Shown here: piece after piece, positions 35,925-48,465 of the stretch
Layout of the letters: every line of letters starts with the position of its first letter
Position numbering within the stretch: the first letter of the stretch is position 1
DNA from: Avena insularis
Lineage: Eukaryota > Streptophyta > Magnoliopsida > Poales > Poaceae
Reading direction: 5' to 3'
NCBI GenBank assembly: GCA_023614405.1
Contig: CM042685.1
Location: forward strand, 86,976,684 to 87,040,683
DNA length: 64,000 nucleotides
Translations under genes and position numbers: made by a program
The notes under the pieces: model-generated
The model's database searches: none
What the model saw: the letters and a program-made list of their open reading frames with translations, nothing else
What the model was told of the DNA's origin: nothing

Positions 35925-37418
35925 CCATATTTGTCGGCATGCAAATTCTTGGATATTGGGATCATCAATATAAAGTATGATGTAGATATGGCCATGACCT
36001 TGGTAATTCGGATTGAAATCCAAGAATATTCATACTAGTTGACAACTAAGCTTAAATTCTTTTAGATCTTACCACTTAGTTTTAGGTTGAAATTTTACAC
36101 GTGGGGTGGGAGTGCATTTTACATCGAGGGCCTAAAAAAGGGAAAATTACATTGATGTCCATACATTTAGCACAAAGGGCCCTAAATAATTAAGCAAGGA
36201 AAAGAATCAGGTTCAGATCCTTTTCTCGGGAGACCAGCCGATCGAGGCATACTCTTCATGCTACTTCCTCTTCAATTGTTTTCAAACTATGGCTAGATTT
36301 CTTGGCCTACAAATTCTTGGATATGGGATCATCAATGTAAAGTATGATGTAGATATGGCCATGACATTGGTCATTCTGCTTGAAATCCAAGAATGTTCAC
36401 ACTCATTGACAACTAAGCTTAAATTTGTTTAGATTTTACCACTTACTTTGAGGTAAAAATTCTACACGTGCAGTGCGGGTACATTTTACATCACGGACCT
36501 AAAAAAGTAAAATTACATTAAGGTCCATACATTTTGCACAAAGGACCCTAAAACAACTAAGCAAGTAAAACAATCGTGTTCGGCTCCTTCTCGAGAGATC
36601 AACTGATCAAGGCATACTACCTCTTCATGCTACTTCCTCTTTGATTGTTTTCAAAATATGGCTAGATTTGTCGGCATGCAAATTCTTGGATATGGGATCA
36701 TCAACATAAAGTAAGATGTAAATATGGCCATGGCCTTGGTCGTGTGGCTTGAAATCCAAGAATGTCAATACTCGTTGACAACTAAGCTTAAATTCGTTTA
36801 GATCTTACCACGTACTTTTAGGTTGAATTTTACACGGGCCGTGGGAGTACATTTTTGTTCAAAGACCTAAAAAGAACCAAAATTACATCAAGGTCCATAC
36901 ACTTAGTAATTAAGCAAGCAAAACAGTCGGGTTCGGCTCCTTCTCGAGAGAGCAGCTCATCGAATCATACTCTTCATGCCACTTCCTCTTTGATTGTTTT
37001 CAAGATATGGCCAGATTTCACGCCATGCAAAATCTTGGATATGGGATCATCAACACAAAGTGCGATGTAGATATGGCCATGGCCTTGGTCGTTCGTCTTG
37101 AAATCCAAGAATTTTCATACTCATCAACAACTAAGCTTAAATTCGTATATATTTTACTACTTAATTTTAGGTTAGAATTTTACACGGGCGGTGGGAGAAC
37201 ATTTTTTGTCAATTACCTAAAAAGAAGGAAAAGTACATCGAGGTCCATGCATTTAGCATAGAGGACCCTAAAATAATTAAGCAAGGCAAACATTCTGCCC
37301 ATTCTCGAAAGAGCAGCTGATCGAGCCATGCTCTTCATGCTACTTCCTCTCTCTCGACTATTTTCAAAATATGGCCAGATTTTGTCGCCATGCAAATTCT
37401 TGGATATGGTATCATCGG

Positions 37419-38437
37419 CAGATTTATTTTTTCAAAAGTTGTGAAGACTCGTGATTGTCAACATGCAAATGCTTAGCAAGATATCGAATCTTTCAAAAAT
37501 CTCATAGGTTTTCGGTATATTGATTGCCTGGTGGCTACCGTCAAAAGATAGCTATAGAACTTTAAGAGCAGTCTACCACTTAATCGTATTTCAAATTTTA
37601 CATAATGTTGGCAAATCGGCTTAAATTCTTTGGGAAGAAGGGAGAGCTACTTTTGCTTCACAGATAAAAAAAGAGGGCTCCTCACTTTCGAACCAGCTTG
37701 CTGGGTGTGTGCTTCGTGCTTCCTCTTCCTAGGGTGTGAAGTGGAGCGAATGGAGGTGGAGTAGTTGGGAGTAGGAAGGCTGGCCAGATCATAGTGGTAT
37801 CCCCCGCAAAAATAAAAATAAAAAGATCATAATGGTGTACATCAAAATCCAATGTGATGGGATGTACGGTAGTATCAACACACCCCTTGTCTACCACTTT
37901 AAGTAGTGTACTACTAGAGTACTAGTACTAGTACTGCGAATGGCGATATTTTGAATATCCTCCCCCTGGATGTTTGGGAAGGAATTGAAAATTTGGAAAC
38001 CCGGAAAATTTGAATTCTACTCTACTACTCCAGACAAGGCCCAAAATGGTTCACACCAACGCAGCTGACTAACACGCTAGACACAGACACGGAGCCGCCG
38101 ACACGAGGCTAGTCGACGCACATGCGCAGTGCCACGTTGTGGACGAGGAAGAGCTCAGCCGGCCAGGGTGTGTGGATGGTGATGAGGTAGTGAAGGAAGG
38201 AGAAAAACAATTTGTTTTGCGTATAGTAAAGGTCATGAACTATACTAGTACTAGTGTACTACCGACCATACCTCGTGTCATGAACCCATCAGCTTTGCTC
38301 TAACATCGCACCTGTCTTCAAATCCTCCTCTTCGCTGCTCTCGGCCTACCTCCTCTATGCTCTCGCTTCTCGGTCCCTTCTCGCTCTCATTTTTTTCAAT
38401 AGGGGAAACTCCTAGTGGCAATATTGTTTACCATGAC
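37419..38437. other. Non-repeat segment inside the 365-bp array
   Basis: About 1 kb unlike the array unit. It contains two copies of a TACTAGTACTAG-type palindromic stretch (37912-37935 and 38236-38258) about 330 bp apart, in roughly inverted arrangement, and a CT-rich tract (38290-38400). It could be a small DNA element or host sequence; I recognise neither. Confidence 0.45.
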
Positions 38438-40917
38438 AAGATTTTGCCACAACTTACTTTTAGGTTAAAATTTTACATGGGTGGTGGGAGTACATTTTAC
38501 ATCAAGGACCTTAAAAAGGAGAAAATTATACCGAGGTCCATACATTTAGCACAAAGGACCCTAAAATAATTAAGCAAAGGAAAAAGCCCTCTCGAGAGAG
38601 CAACTAATCAAGTCATACTCTTCTAAATACTACTTCCTCTTTGATTGTTTTCAAAATATGGAAAAATTTGTCTACATGAAAATTCTTGGACATGGGATCA
38701 TCAATATAAAGTATGATGTAGATATGGCCATGACCTTGTTCGTTCGGCTTGAAATCAAAGAATTTTCATACTTAGTGCCAACTAAGCTTAAATTCATTAA
38801 GATTTCACCACTTACTTTAAATTAAAATTTTACACGGGCGATGGGAGTACATTTTACATCAAGGACCTAAAAATAGGAAAATTACTTCAAGGTCCATACA
38901 GTTAACACAAAGTACCCTAAAATAATTAAGCAAGCAAAACAATCGGATTAGGCTCCTTCTCGAGAGAGCAGCTGATCGAGCCATACTCTTCATACTACTT
39001 CCTCTTTGATTGTTTTCAAAATATGGCTAGATTTGTTGGCATGCAAATTATTGGACATGGGATCATCAACATAAATTATATTGTAGATATGACCATGACC
39101 TTGGTTGTCCGGCTTGAAATCCAATAATAATCATACCCGTTGAAAACTAAGCATAAATTTGACTAGATCTTACCACATACTTTCGGGTTAGAATTTTACA
39201 CGGGCGGTGGGAGTATGTTTTACACCAAGGACCCAAAAAGAGGGAAAATTACATCAAGGTCCAGACACGTAGCACAAAGGAACCTAAAATAATTAAGGGA
39301 GGAAAACAGTTGGTTTCGGCTCCTCCTCGAGAGACCAGCTGATTGAGCCATACTCTTCATACTACTTCCTCTTTGATTGTTTTCAAAATATGGTCAGATT
39401 TGTCGGCATGAAAATTCTTGGACATGGGATCATCAACATAAAGTATGTTGTAGATATGTCCATGACCTTGGTTGTCTGGCTTGAATCCAATAATGATCAT
39501 ACCCGTTGAAAACTAAGCGTAAATTCAATTAGATCTTACCACGTGCTTTCATGTTAGAATTTTACACGGGTGGTGGCAGTATGTTTTACGCCAAGGACCC
39601 AAAAAGAGGGAAAATTTCATCGAGGTCCATACATGTAGTACAAAGGGCCCTAAAATAATTAAGGGAGAAAAAAGTCAGTTTCGGATCCTCCTCGAGAGAC
39701 CAGTTGATCGAGCCATACTCTTCTAAATACTAATTCCTCTTTGATTGTTTTAAAAATATGGACAAATTTGTTGACATGAAGATGCTTGGACATGGGATCA
39801 TCAATATAAAGTATGATGTAGATATGGCCATGTCCTTGGTCGTTCAGCTTGAAGTCCAAGAAAGTTCATACATACTCAGTCAAAACTAAGTATAAAATCA
39901 TTAAATTTTACCCCTTACTTTTAGATTAAAATTTTAAATGGGCGACGGGAGTACATTTTACATGAAGGACCTAAAAAATAGGAAAATTACATCGAGATCC
40001 ATACATTTAGCATAAAGCCCTAAAATAATTAAGCAAGGAAAACAATCGGGTTCAGATCCTTCCCGGGAGAGCAGCTGATCGAGCCATACTCTTCATACTA
40101 CTACCTCTTAGATTGTTTTCAAAATATGGACAAATTTGTGAGCATGCCTATTCTTGGATATGGGATCATCAGCATCAGATATGGACATGACCCTGGTCGT
40201 TCGGCTTGAAATCCAAGAATGTTCATACTCATTGACAACTAAACATAAATTCTTTTTGACTTTACCACATACTTTCGGGTTAGAATTTTACACGGAGGTG
40301 GGAGTACATCCTATATAAAGGAGCTACAAAAGGGAAAATTACATCAAGGTCCATACATTTTAGCACAAAGGACCCTAAAGTAGTTAACCAAGGAAAATAG
40401 TTGGGTTTGGATCCTTCTCGCGAGACCAGCTGATCGAGCCATACTCTTCTAAATACTACCTCTTCGATTGTTTTCAAAATATGGCAAAATTTGTCGACAT
40501 GAAAATTCTTGGACATGGGATCATCGATATAAAGTATGATGTAGATATTTCCATGACCTTGGTCATTCGGCTTGAAATTCAAGGATGTTCATACTCATTG
40601 AAAAGTAAGCTTAAATTCATTTAGATTTTACCACTTACTTTTAGGTTAAAATTTTACACGGGTGATGGGAGTACATTATATACCAAGGACCTAAAAATAG
40701 GAAAATTACATCGAGGTCCATACATTTAGCACAAAGGACCCTAAAATAATCAAGCAGGAAAACAATCGGGTTCACCTCCTTGAGAGAGCAGATGATTGAG
40801 CCATACTCTTGATACTACTTCCTCTTTGAGTGTTTGCAAAATATGGCCAGATTTGTCGGCATGCAAATCCTTGGACATGGGATCATTAACATGAAGTATG
40901 CTATAGATATGCACATG

Positions 40918-42317
40918 TGATGAGTGCATATTTGCATCATGTTTTATATTATTATTTTGCATCATAGTTGTAGGATCTTGGTATTTTACGGCGTTCGCAC
41001 GCACTTTTTATGTTTATTTTCACCAGGATTATGACAAATGATGGATCCGATGGACACAATTCTTGGACCAGTTATATTGGAGTGAAAAGGAGCCAAAAAC
41101 TATGTAAATTGCTTATTTAGGAAATATTAATAATACTAGAATAAAACTCAACACAAGCAAAGGAGACAGAAGATTTAACGACCAACTATACGGGCCGTCG
41201 CCGTATAGTTTGCGCCGCCTCCGCCTCCTCAAATAGTTTCACCCCGTACAACTAGATCAGAGAGACGACATACAGAACACCCAGAAGTCACCAAAACCTA
41301 ACCTACGGAAGTCATCTTGAGGGAGAACTCATCCATCGGGGATCCATCTTCGCCCTACGCAGATCCAGGAGGCTAAGGCATCGATCTTCATCATCAACCG
41401 CTGTATCACCACCATATCCATCCATCCAATCTACATCTTGTCAAGATCTTGTTGTAATTCCCGTACTCGTTGTGGATTTATACAAGTACTATTCATCAAT
41501 GATAGATTTCATTACTTTTTCCATGATGTTGATTGCCTCCATGTCTTAGTAGATCATTAGTTCTTGGGGAGATGGAGAAACCCTAGCATGATATTGAAAT
41601 AAGATAAAGTTTATTATGATATTCATCGTTGTGACCATGTGTTAGATTGTCTACATCTTGATGTTGGAAGAAGTTGACCTCTCAATATTTGTCTCTTGTG
41701 GAGACTTGATATAGGAAACTACTTGTTGGTAGACAGAGGGATGTTAGCACTTACAGTGACTATAAAGCTGTTGGCACGTATCAACTTGGGAATCGAGAAA
41801 ACTCATAAAATACTATACATGCCATGGGATACGTCCTGTGGGATTACGTCCCGTAATAGCGCAATAATTCAATTGATGATGATTGTTGTCTGCTATGGTT
41901 ATGGGGATGATTTGGGAAGTGGTTGTTGCCTCTTTGTCCAAATAAGGAGTTCCTCCCACGCATACATAGTTGAGAATGTTCATGATAATAATCTTTACCT
42001 TAGCCCTTTATAATGCTAGTGTGTATCCGCTAATCCCTGAGAATGTTTTTTCCCACTAAAGTTTTAAATCTTTTTTACATACGCAATACTTATTTTTTGT
42101 ATTCTGTTTTATTTACATTACTCATTGTTATCTTGTACCAAAAACCCAAAACAGCTTTTTACGCAATACTCGCATTTTGTCTCTTAGGACTATATTTAGC
42201 AATTCTATTTTCAGTATTTATTTCAATAATTTCTAGACTTTAAACTCCTACTCCATATGGGATCGATATCTTTATTTCGAAACTAGCTACAACTGATATG
42301 TGTACTTGCAGTCATCA
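40918..42317 (+). repeat. Solo LTR (TGATGAGTGC family)
   Basis: Starts TGATGAGTGCATATTTGC and ends GCAGTCATCA, 1400 bp, splitting one array unit. Flanks ACATG (40913-40917) and CCATG (42318-42322) look like a 5-bp target duplication with one change. A partial second copy lies at 48466-49085. There is no primer site or internal region. The frame at 41696-42013 has no known domain. Confidence 0.82.
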
Positions 42318-42720
42318 CCATGGTCGTGGTTGTTTGGTTTGAAATCCAAGAACGTTCATGCTCATTGACAACTAAGCTTAATTTCATTTTGATTTTACCA
42401 TGTATTTTCAAGTTAGAATTTTACTAGTTATCAACGAATAAGAAATGAGCTAGGCTTTACTTTTTGCTCGTATCCTTAATGAGTTGAATTATCCGAGCCT
42501 TAAAGAGTGCGAGCCTTAACGAGTCAAGTTGCTCGATAGTCGATCCCTATGGATCATCCACATAAAGTATGATGTAGATATGACCATGACCTTAGTCTTT
42601 CGGCTTGAAATCGAAGAATGTTCATACTCATTGACAACTAAGCTAAATTCGTTTAAATTTTAACACTTTTAGATTAAAACTTTACACGGGCGGTGGGAGT
42701 ACATTTTACATCAAGGACCT

Positions 42721-43052
42721 AAAAATTTGACCAGAAATTACATAAGATCTAGTCCTGCAGCTACCCCTTCATTCGTACTAATCTGGAGGGAACTGGAGAA
42801 GAGGAGAATGCGTCCATTTCAATCATTTTATTCAACCTCCTCTACACCACTCTCAATCCCCAATTTCCCATCCCCTGCCTCTATGCCAAGCGTCGCCGTT
42901 CCACTCCTCCACCATGCCACTTTCCAATCCTGTCCACCGCACAACATGAGAGTGTTTGTTCTTCTTCCTGTCCCGCCTGCCACCATCGATCTTCCCTCTT
43001 TTCCAGAAAACCAAATCAAGCCATCGTCCCAACTTCCACTAGCTCCCTTGTG
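42721..43052 (+). other. Region upstream of DUF295-like pseudogene
   Basis: Mixed, C-rich sequence between the end of the tandem array and the pseudogene ATG at 43053. It would be the promoter/5' leader. Frame 42727-43053 is in another phase and has no recognisable protein. Confidence 0.45.
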
Positions 43053-44471
43053 ATGGCAGGACCAAGAAAGGACAGTGATGATTCTGAGCTGTTCTAGGAG
43101 GTTTTTACCGAAGGCCCGCTTGAAGAACTCATAACGAGATTTGATTTCATCACCACCGTGAGCCTCGCCGGTTTGTCCAAACATCTTCTTGAATTGGCAA
43201 AATATAGTGCAACTTTACATGCTTCTAAGACATTTGGCCTCCCCTATGTTCTTCATTATCACCCGACTAAGAAACCATGGGAATATAATGAGTACTTCGA
43301 GGGAAAGGGCACGACATGCAGCCTAACGTTGTTGGACAGGTTCTCCTCCAACGCTGTGTTCCTGAATTGTAAGGGTAAACAGTGGGTAGGTGCCAATGGA
43401 GATTGGATTGCCACTTTTGGTGCGAGTTTAAGTGGGATATTTTCAATGTGTACACTCATCAACGCGTTCCTCTCCCATGAGTTTCTACCCAATGATCTGT
43501 TTACATTCAAGCATAATGATCGCACCATTATCCTCAAGAAGAATGCTATTTGCTGAGCTCCCACAGCTGCTATGGATTATTTAGATTTCTCTCTTGTCGC
43601 TATCTTCGACAACTCAATTTCTACCCTTGATGGGGATGAGTATACATGGAAAGTTCTTGAGAACCAGATCCAATTCCAGTACTTTTTCAAATACAGCAAT
43701 GCAGTTATCCACAAGGGTCTGGTGTTTGTAGCCACTGATAGTGGCAGTGTTTATGTGTAGAATAATCTGTATTTTGGTAAGTTTGATCCACACCTGTTGT
43801 AATCACTAGTTTCTATTTTTATGGATGTAAACTAGTTTTGCATGATTTGGCCGTCATTTCTTTTTCAAGGTCCTATTCTGCTCTCGGCACCACCTAGTGC
43901 GCATCTTGGGGAGGGCAACCTTGATGACATAGATGATGAGGAGTACGCACCTAGTTTATGGTTCTTAGCAATATCTACAGATGAATCTCGCCTTCTTCTT
44001 ATCCATACTGAGGGCGTAACTGATGAGGAGTTTTATGGCGGTACTTATTATGGCCATGGCAATCTTGTTGTTGATGATAGTGTTGATCGCTGCGGTCACA
44101 CTTTTGGCACATATGCTACTGGATTTGGATGCAAGATGTACTCAAAGGACACTGCTTACTTGTTTCCACCTAAGCCATGGATACCGATCGCTGACCTGGG
44201 AGCATATTCCCTTTTCCTTGGATTGAACTATCCGATTAACATTGTAGTAGGCGGTGCAGATGTTGCCCCAGGATATCTGACGAGAAGCAACTGTGTCTAT
44301 ACCTCCCACCATGCAATAGGACTTGGATATACGCCGTTTCCTGAAATATGTTGCTTTAGTCTAAATACTAAAGAAGTAGCTGTTGGTTTCTCAACCAACG
44401 TTGTATGGAAATCTTTGGAGACTCCATTATGGTTCATCCCGAGCTTCGCCAATCCCGGGATTGGAACCTAG
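43053..44471 (+). pseudogene. DUF295-like (KIB1-4 beta-propeller) pseudogene, two exons
   Basis: The only host-gene-sized coding remnant. One reading frame runs from ATG 43053 (MAGPRKDSDDSELF) to TAG 44469-44471, with three in-frame stops (TAG 43095, TGA 43554, TAG 43758) and no frameshift. A 93-bp intron (43777-43869; donor G|GTAAGT, acceptor TTCTTTTTCAAG) keeps the frame: the split codon gives Gly before PILLSAPPS. The sequence resembles grass DUF295 proteins: KKPWEYNEYFEGKG, NAVFLNCKGKQWVGANG, SNAVIHKGLVFVATDSGSVY, LGAYSLFLGLNYPI, RSNCVYTSHH and PEICCFSLNTKEV. Many family members have an N-terminal F-box; none is evident here. It lies between two degenerate tandem-repeat regions. The assignment rests on remembered family patterns; the pseudogene call is firm unless a different start and splicing avoid all three stops. 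Confidence 0.8.
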
Positions 44472-46860
44472 TCATAATACTATGTAATAGGATAGTTCAG
44501 TTGGTATCAGCCCTGTTGAACTATTTTGGCTGCAAAGTAGTACTAGTATAGTACTAGGTCTTGTATTTTGGAGTATTTTATACTATATACTGATACTTGT
44601 TTAGATCAAGGGCAGGAGATGGTACTGCTTTGCCTTTGTTCTATCGTTCTTATTACTAAATTATTTCATAGAACTAATACTGATGTACTGGTACTTGTTT
44701 AGATCAAGTGCAAATTTTTCTTGCTTTTCTTTTGTAATTTGGCATTGTCATAAACACATAATCTAGACGAAGCTTGGGCATTTTTAGTTGCCTATGGAGG
44801 TCTCACACACAGGCATTTATGTGAGAAGGAGGTATGCACACAAAAGCAGACTTGATCGTCGGTTTTGCTTGCTCCAATAATCAAGTGTTCCGATAAAAGG
44901 ACAAACTAAATCGGTCACATTGAAATGCTGATTAGTCTGTCAAGTGCCGCTGGATATGAACTGGGAATCTATCGATATTTTTCTTTCTTATTCTGTACTA
45001 CTAAATCTTTCAAATGCTAATGAATCTATCAAATGTTCTATTGCTATTACTAAAGTATTTTTTTAGAACTAATAGTGATCTACTGGTACTTGTTTAGATC
45101 AAGGGAAGTAGATGGTCTTGCTCTTATTTTGGAACAACATGGCCACAATATGGTCTCTCTTTCCATTTGAATTATGGCCTTGCTACATCTATTGAATTTC
45201 AATGTCTGCATTGTTAAATCTATAAATTCTTTTGGTCATTATTTGTACTTCTAAATCAGTCACATTGAAATGTTGTTGAATCTATCAAGTGCCACTGATT
45301 GTGTAATGGGAATCTGTTGATATTTTTCTATTTTATACCATATCGCCAAATATTTCAAATGCTAGTGAATCTGTCAAATGTTCTATCATTTTTATTACTA
45401 AAGTATTTTGTAGAACAAGTACTTATGTACTGGTACATATTTAGATCAATGGCAGTAAATGGTCGGTCTCGGTTTTCTTTTGAAATATGGCCTTGTCAAA
45501 ATCTAGATGAGGCTTGGGCATTTTGGATTGCATATATGTTGGTCACACTGGCATTGATGTAAGAACAAGGTATGCACAGAAAAGTTGTCTTGATCATCAG
45601 TTTTGCATGCTCCAATGATGAAGTGCGTTTGGATAAAAGGGCAAACTGAATCAAGAACTGATTATCTTTGTGCTGTTATTGAATTTTAGTGTATGTATTG
45701 TTGAATCGGCCACTTTGAAATGCTGCTAAAGATGTTAAGTGCGGCTGGTTACGAACTGGGAATCTGTCGAAAATTTTATTTTTTATTCTGTACTGCTAAA
45801 TCTTTGAAATGCTAGTAAGAATAGTAGTTCCTGGCTTAAGGTAGTTCTGAGTATTTTGTATGGAGTTCTTCCTCTTCTAATCTATTTTGTGGTAATAACC
45901 ATGTACGGGTACTTGTTCAGGTCGACCTATTGAGTGCAAATAGGTCTCGCTTTTCTATTGAATCGGGCCTTGCTGAATCTATCAACTCTTATGGATATTG
46001 TCTATGTACCACTAATCGGTCAGTTTGTGATGTTGCTGAATCTATCAAGTGCTGCTGAATATGAACTGACAATCTATCAACATTTTTTCGATCTTATTTT
46101 GTACTGCTAAATCTGTCAAATGTTTTTTCATTACCTCCAGTACATTTTTTGACAACTAACTACGATGTAATTAGAGTACTTGTTTAGATCAAGTGCAGCA
46201 GATTATCTGCTTTCCTTTTGAAATTTAGTTGTAATAATTATCTAGATGCGTCTTGGGCATGTTGGGTTGCATATAGGGGTCACACAGGCATTAACGTAAG
46301 GAATATTTATTCACATAGAAGTAGACTTGATCGTCAGTTTTGTTTGCTCCAATGATCGAGTCTCTTCGGAGAACGGGGCAAACTGATCGTGCGCCAAGAT
46401 TTTTTGAGCTAGAACAAGTACCGATTCTCTCTATAATGCTATTGAATTTCAAGCAGGAAAGCTACTGAATCTCTCAATTTTTCTGTCCTTGCTATTATTA
46501 AAGCATTTTGTGGAACTAATATTGATGTACTGGTACTTGTTTAAATCAAGGGCAGTAGATAGTCTTGTTTTTTGTTTTGAAACTTGATATTGATGTAAGA
46601 AGAAGGTACTCGAAGCAAACTTGATAGTAAGTTTTGCATGCTCCAAAGGTCGAGTGTGTTTGGAGAAAAGGGAAACTAATCGGGTGATAAGGTTTTAAAA
46701 GCTGAAACAAGAACTGGCTCTCTTTGTACTACTATTGTATTTCAGTGTCTGTATTGTTGAATCACTCACTTTGAAATGCTACTGAATTGGTCAAGTCCTG
46801 CTGAATGTGAACTACAAATCTGTCGATAAATTTTCTATCTTATTCTATACTACAGAGTTT
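44472..46860. repeat. Degenerate tandem repeats downstream of the pseudogene
   Basis: A block around GGTACTTGTTTAGATCAAG, followed by GGCAGTAGATGGTC, recurs near 44596, 44696, 45090, 45433, 45910, 46170 and 46535. It is accompanied by recurring 'AATCTATCAAGTGCTGCTG', 'CTGTACTGCTAAATC' and 'GTTTTGCATGCTCCAATGA' segments. Spacing is irregular (about 100-480 bp), as in an old array with internal deletions. No coding frame is credible. Confidence 0.7.
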
Positions 46861-47460
46861 ATATAAATATCTGCCAAAAAGAATTATCGATTTCTTTCCC
46901 TCCCTCTCTGAGATCTTTGTTTCGAATCCGGTCGAGCCACAGCAAAATGCAATTTTTATACACCAAGAGAATAAATCTAGCTCATTCGGCCCCTCTTTAA
47001 CCTAGAACACTTTAATTTGGCCTTTTAGGGGTATAAGGGGACTGCTGACCACAGCCCAGGGAAATTTGAGAAACGAGCAAATGAGGAATAGCCTATGGAG
47101 TATAGCCCATGTAGAGCAGCCCATGTAGAATAGCCAAACTTTTTTTTAATTCGGCCTTTTGGGCATTACGCCCCACCTCTCAATATTTTTTAAAAAACTC
47201 TGCCTACAGATTTTTTTACAACACCTGCAGTTTTTAGTTTAGATTCCAGGAGAGCCGCCTTATTATTTGATGGGAGATAAAAATGTTCAAAAAAAGTCTT
47301 TTTAAGGAGACAAGTCAATAAGTTATAATAACAAAGCTTAACAATTCTATTCAATTAGTTGTTTCTATCGTAGTGACAAGGCACCCAGTCAACCGGTGGT
47401 GAGGTCTCGAGTTCGAATCCTAGGAAATTTGTGTTAATATAAAGTTACTTTTTTGTACTC
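46861..47460. other. Unassigned DNA with a tRNA-like promoter signature
   Basis: Non-coding. At 47371-47381 TAGTGACAAGG resembles an A box, at 47411-47420 GTTCGAATCC matches a B box, and a T6 run follows at 47449-47454. This could be the head of a tRNA-derived SINE, but no tail is clear. A second TTCGAATCC occurs near 46922. Confidence 0.35.
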
Positions 47461-48430
47461 TCAGGCTGACATTTGGGACCCAGATAAACTGATGCTGCTT
47501 CTAGCAATGTTATCAAGGTCAGGACGGCGGACTCAACCCAAAAAACAGTCCAATACATATATACACGTTTAATTTAAATGGAGGTTGACATGTGAGACCC
47601 AGCATGGACACATTTAATTCAAATAGTGGCTGACATGTGGGACCCAGATAAACTGGTCCTGCATCTAGCAATGTTGCCAAGGTTAGGACGGCGGATTCGA
47701 CCCGAAAAAATAGTCCAACATATATAAACACGTTTAATTCAAATAGAGGTTGACATGTGAAACCAGCATGGACACGTTTAATTCAAATAGTGGCTGACAT
47801 GTGAGACCAAGCATAGATACATTTCCTGCACAGAGAAGGCCGCAATGTGGGACCCAGCATATACACGTTTCCTGTACATAGAAGGCTGACATGTGGGACC
47901 CAACATCAGAGTGTAGATTAACATTTTTTGTACTCTATAAGGCTGACATCTAGGGCCCAGGTAAACTGCAGACTCAAATCGAAAAAACAGTCCAACATAC
48001 ACACGTTTCTTTCAAATAGAAGCTGACATTTGGGACCTAGCATAGACATGTTTCCTGCACAGAGTTTGCTGACATGTGGTACCCAGCTACGGACCAAAGT
48101 CAGAACAACGGAGGTGGCCGAAAAAAAGTCCATCATAGCATGTTTCATTTACGGAGAGGCTGACATGTGAGACCCACCAGAGAGACCTTACATAGGTGCT
48201 GCATCGAGCAACGTTGCCAAGTTCAAATAAGGTAGGCATGAGCAAGAAAAAGTCCAACACATACACGTTCTTGTAATAATATGCTCATATGTGGGACCCA
48301 GCAGCGTGACCAAACGGCTGATTCGTCAAGCAACGCTATCTAGATCGTAAAAGGGTGGCGCTAGAGAAGAAAAAATTCCATCATATACACACTATTCTTC
48401 TAATGTGAGCTGACATATGGGACCCACGAG
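47461..48430. repeat. Cluster of CTGACATGTGGGACCC-like motifs
   Basis: About 13 copies of a 16-20 bp motif (near 47465, 47583, 47628, 47747, 47791, 47837, 47884, 47940, 48021, 48067, 48159, 48281, 48408). They are often separated by about 45 bp or about 120 bp, with 'ACACGTTTAATTCAAATAG' or 'ACGTTTCCTGCACAGAG' spacers. It resembles subterminal repeats of a DNA transposon, but no terminal inverted repeats were identified. Confidence 0.7.
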
Positions 48431-48465
48431 CCAGTAAAAATGGTTGATGCATCGAGCAATGGTGT

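Larger units (their letters stand above)
35925..42720. repeat. Tandem array, ~365-bp unit, about 13-14 copies
   Basis: A unit containing TTGGAYATGGGATCATC, CCATGACCTTGGTCGTTCGG, TTTACACGGGCGGTGGGAGT and CTCGAGAGAGCAGCTGATCG recurs. Anchors for GGGATCATC lie near 35957, 36325, 36694, 37043, 37408, 38694, 39058, 39425, 39795, 40161, 40517, 40878 and 42547, spaced 349-370 bp. Copies are clearly diverged, so this is an old array. It is interrupted by unique DNA at about 37419-38437 and by a solo LTR at 40918-42317. Minus-strand ORFs of 60-100 codons recur because the units repeat, not because of coding. The last unit ends just before the DUF295-like pseudogene. Confidence 0.9.

Noticed and set aside
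39659..41004. Minus-strand ORFs containing YIDDPMSK, reminiscent of an RT YxDD box
   Set aside because: They recur because they lie in 365-bp array units; no other RT motif is present, and neighbouring units break the frame.
42727..43053. ORF just upstream of the DUF295-like pseudogene as an extra exon
   Set aside because: Different phase, no similarity to the family, C-rich leader-like composition; the ATG at 43053 is in frame with the conserved part.
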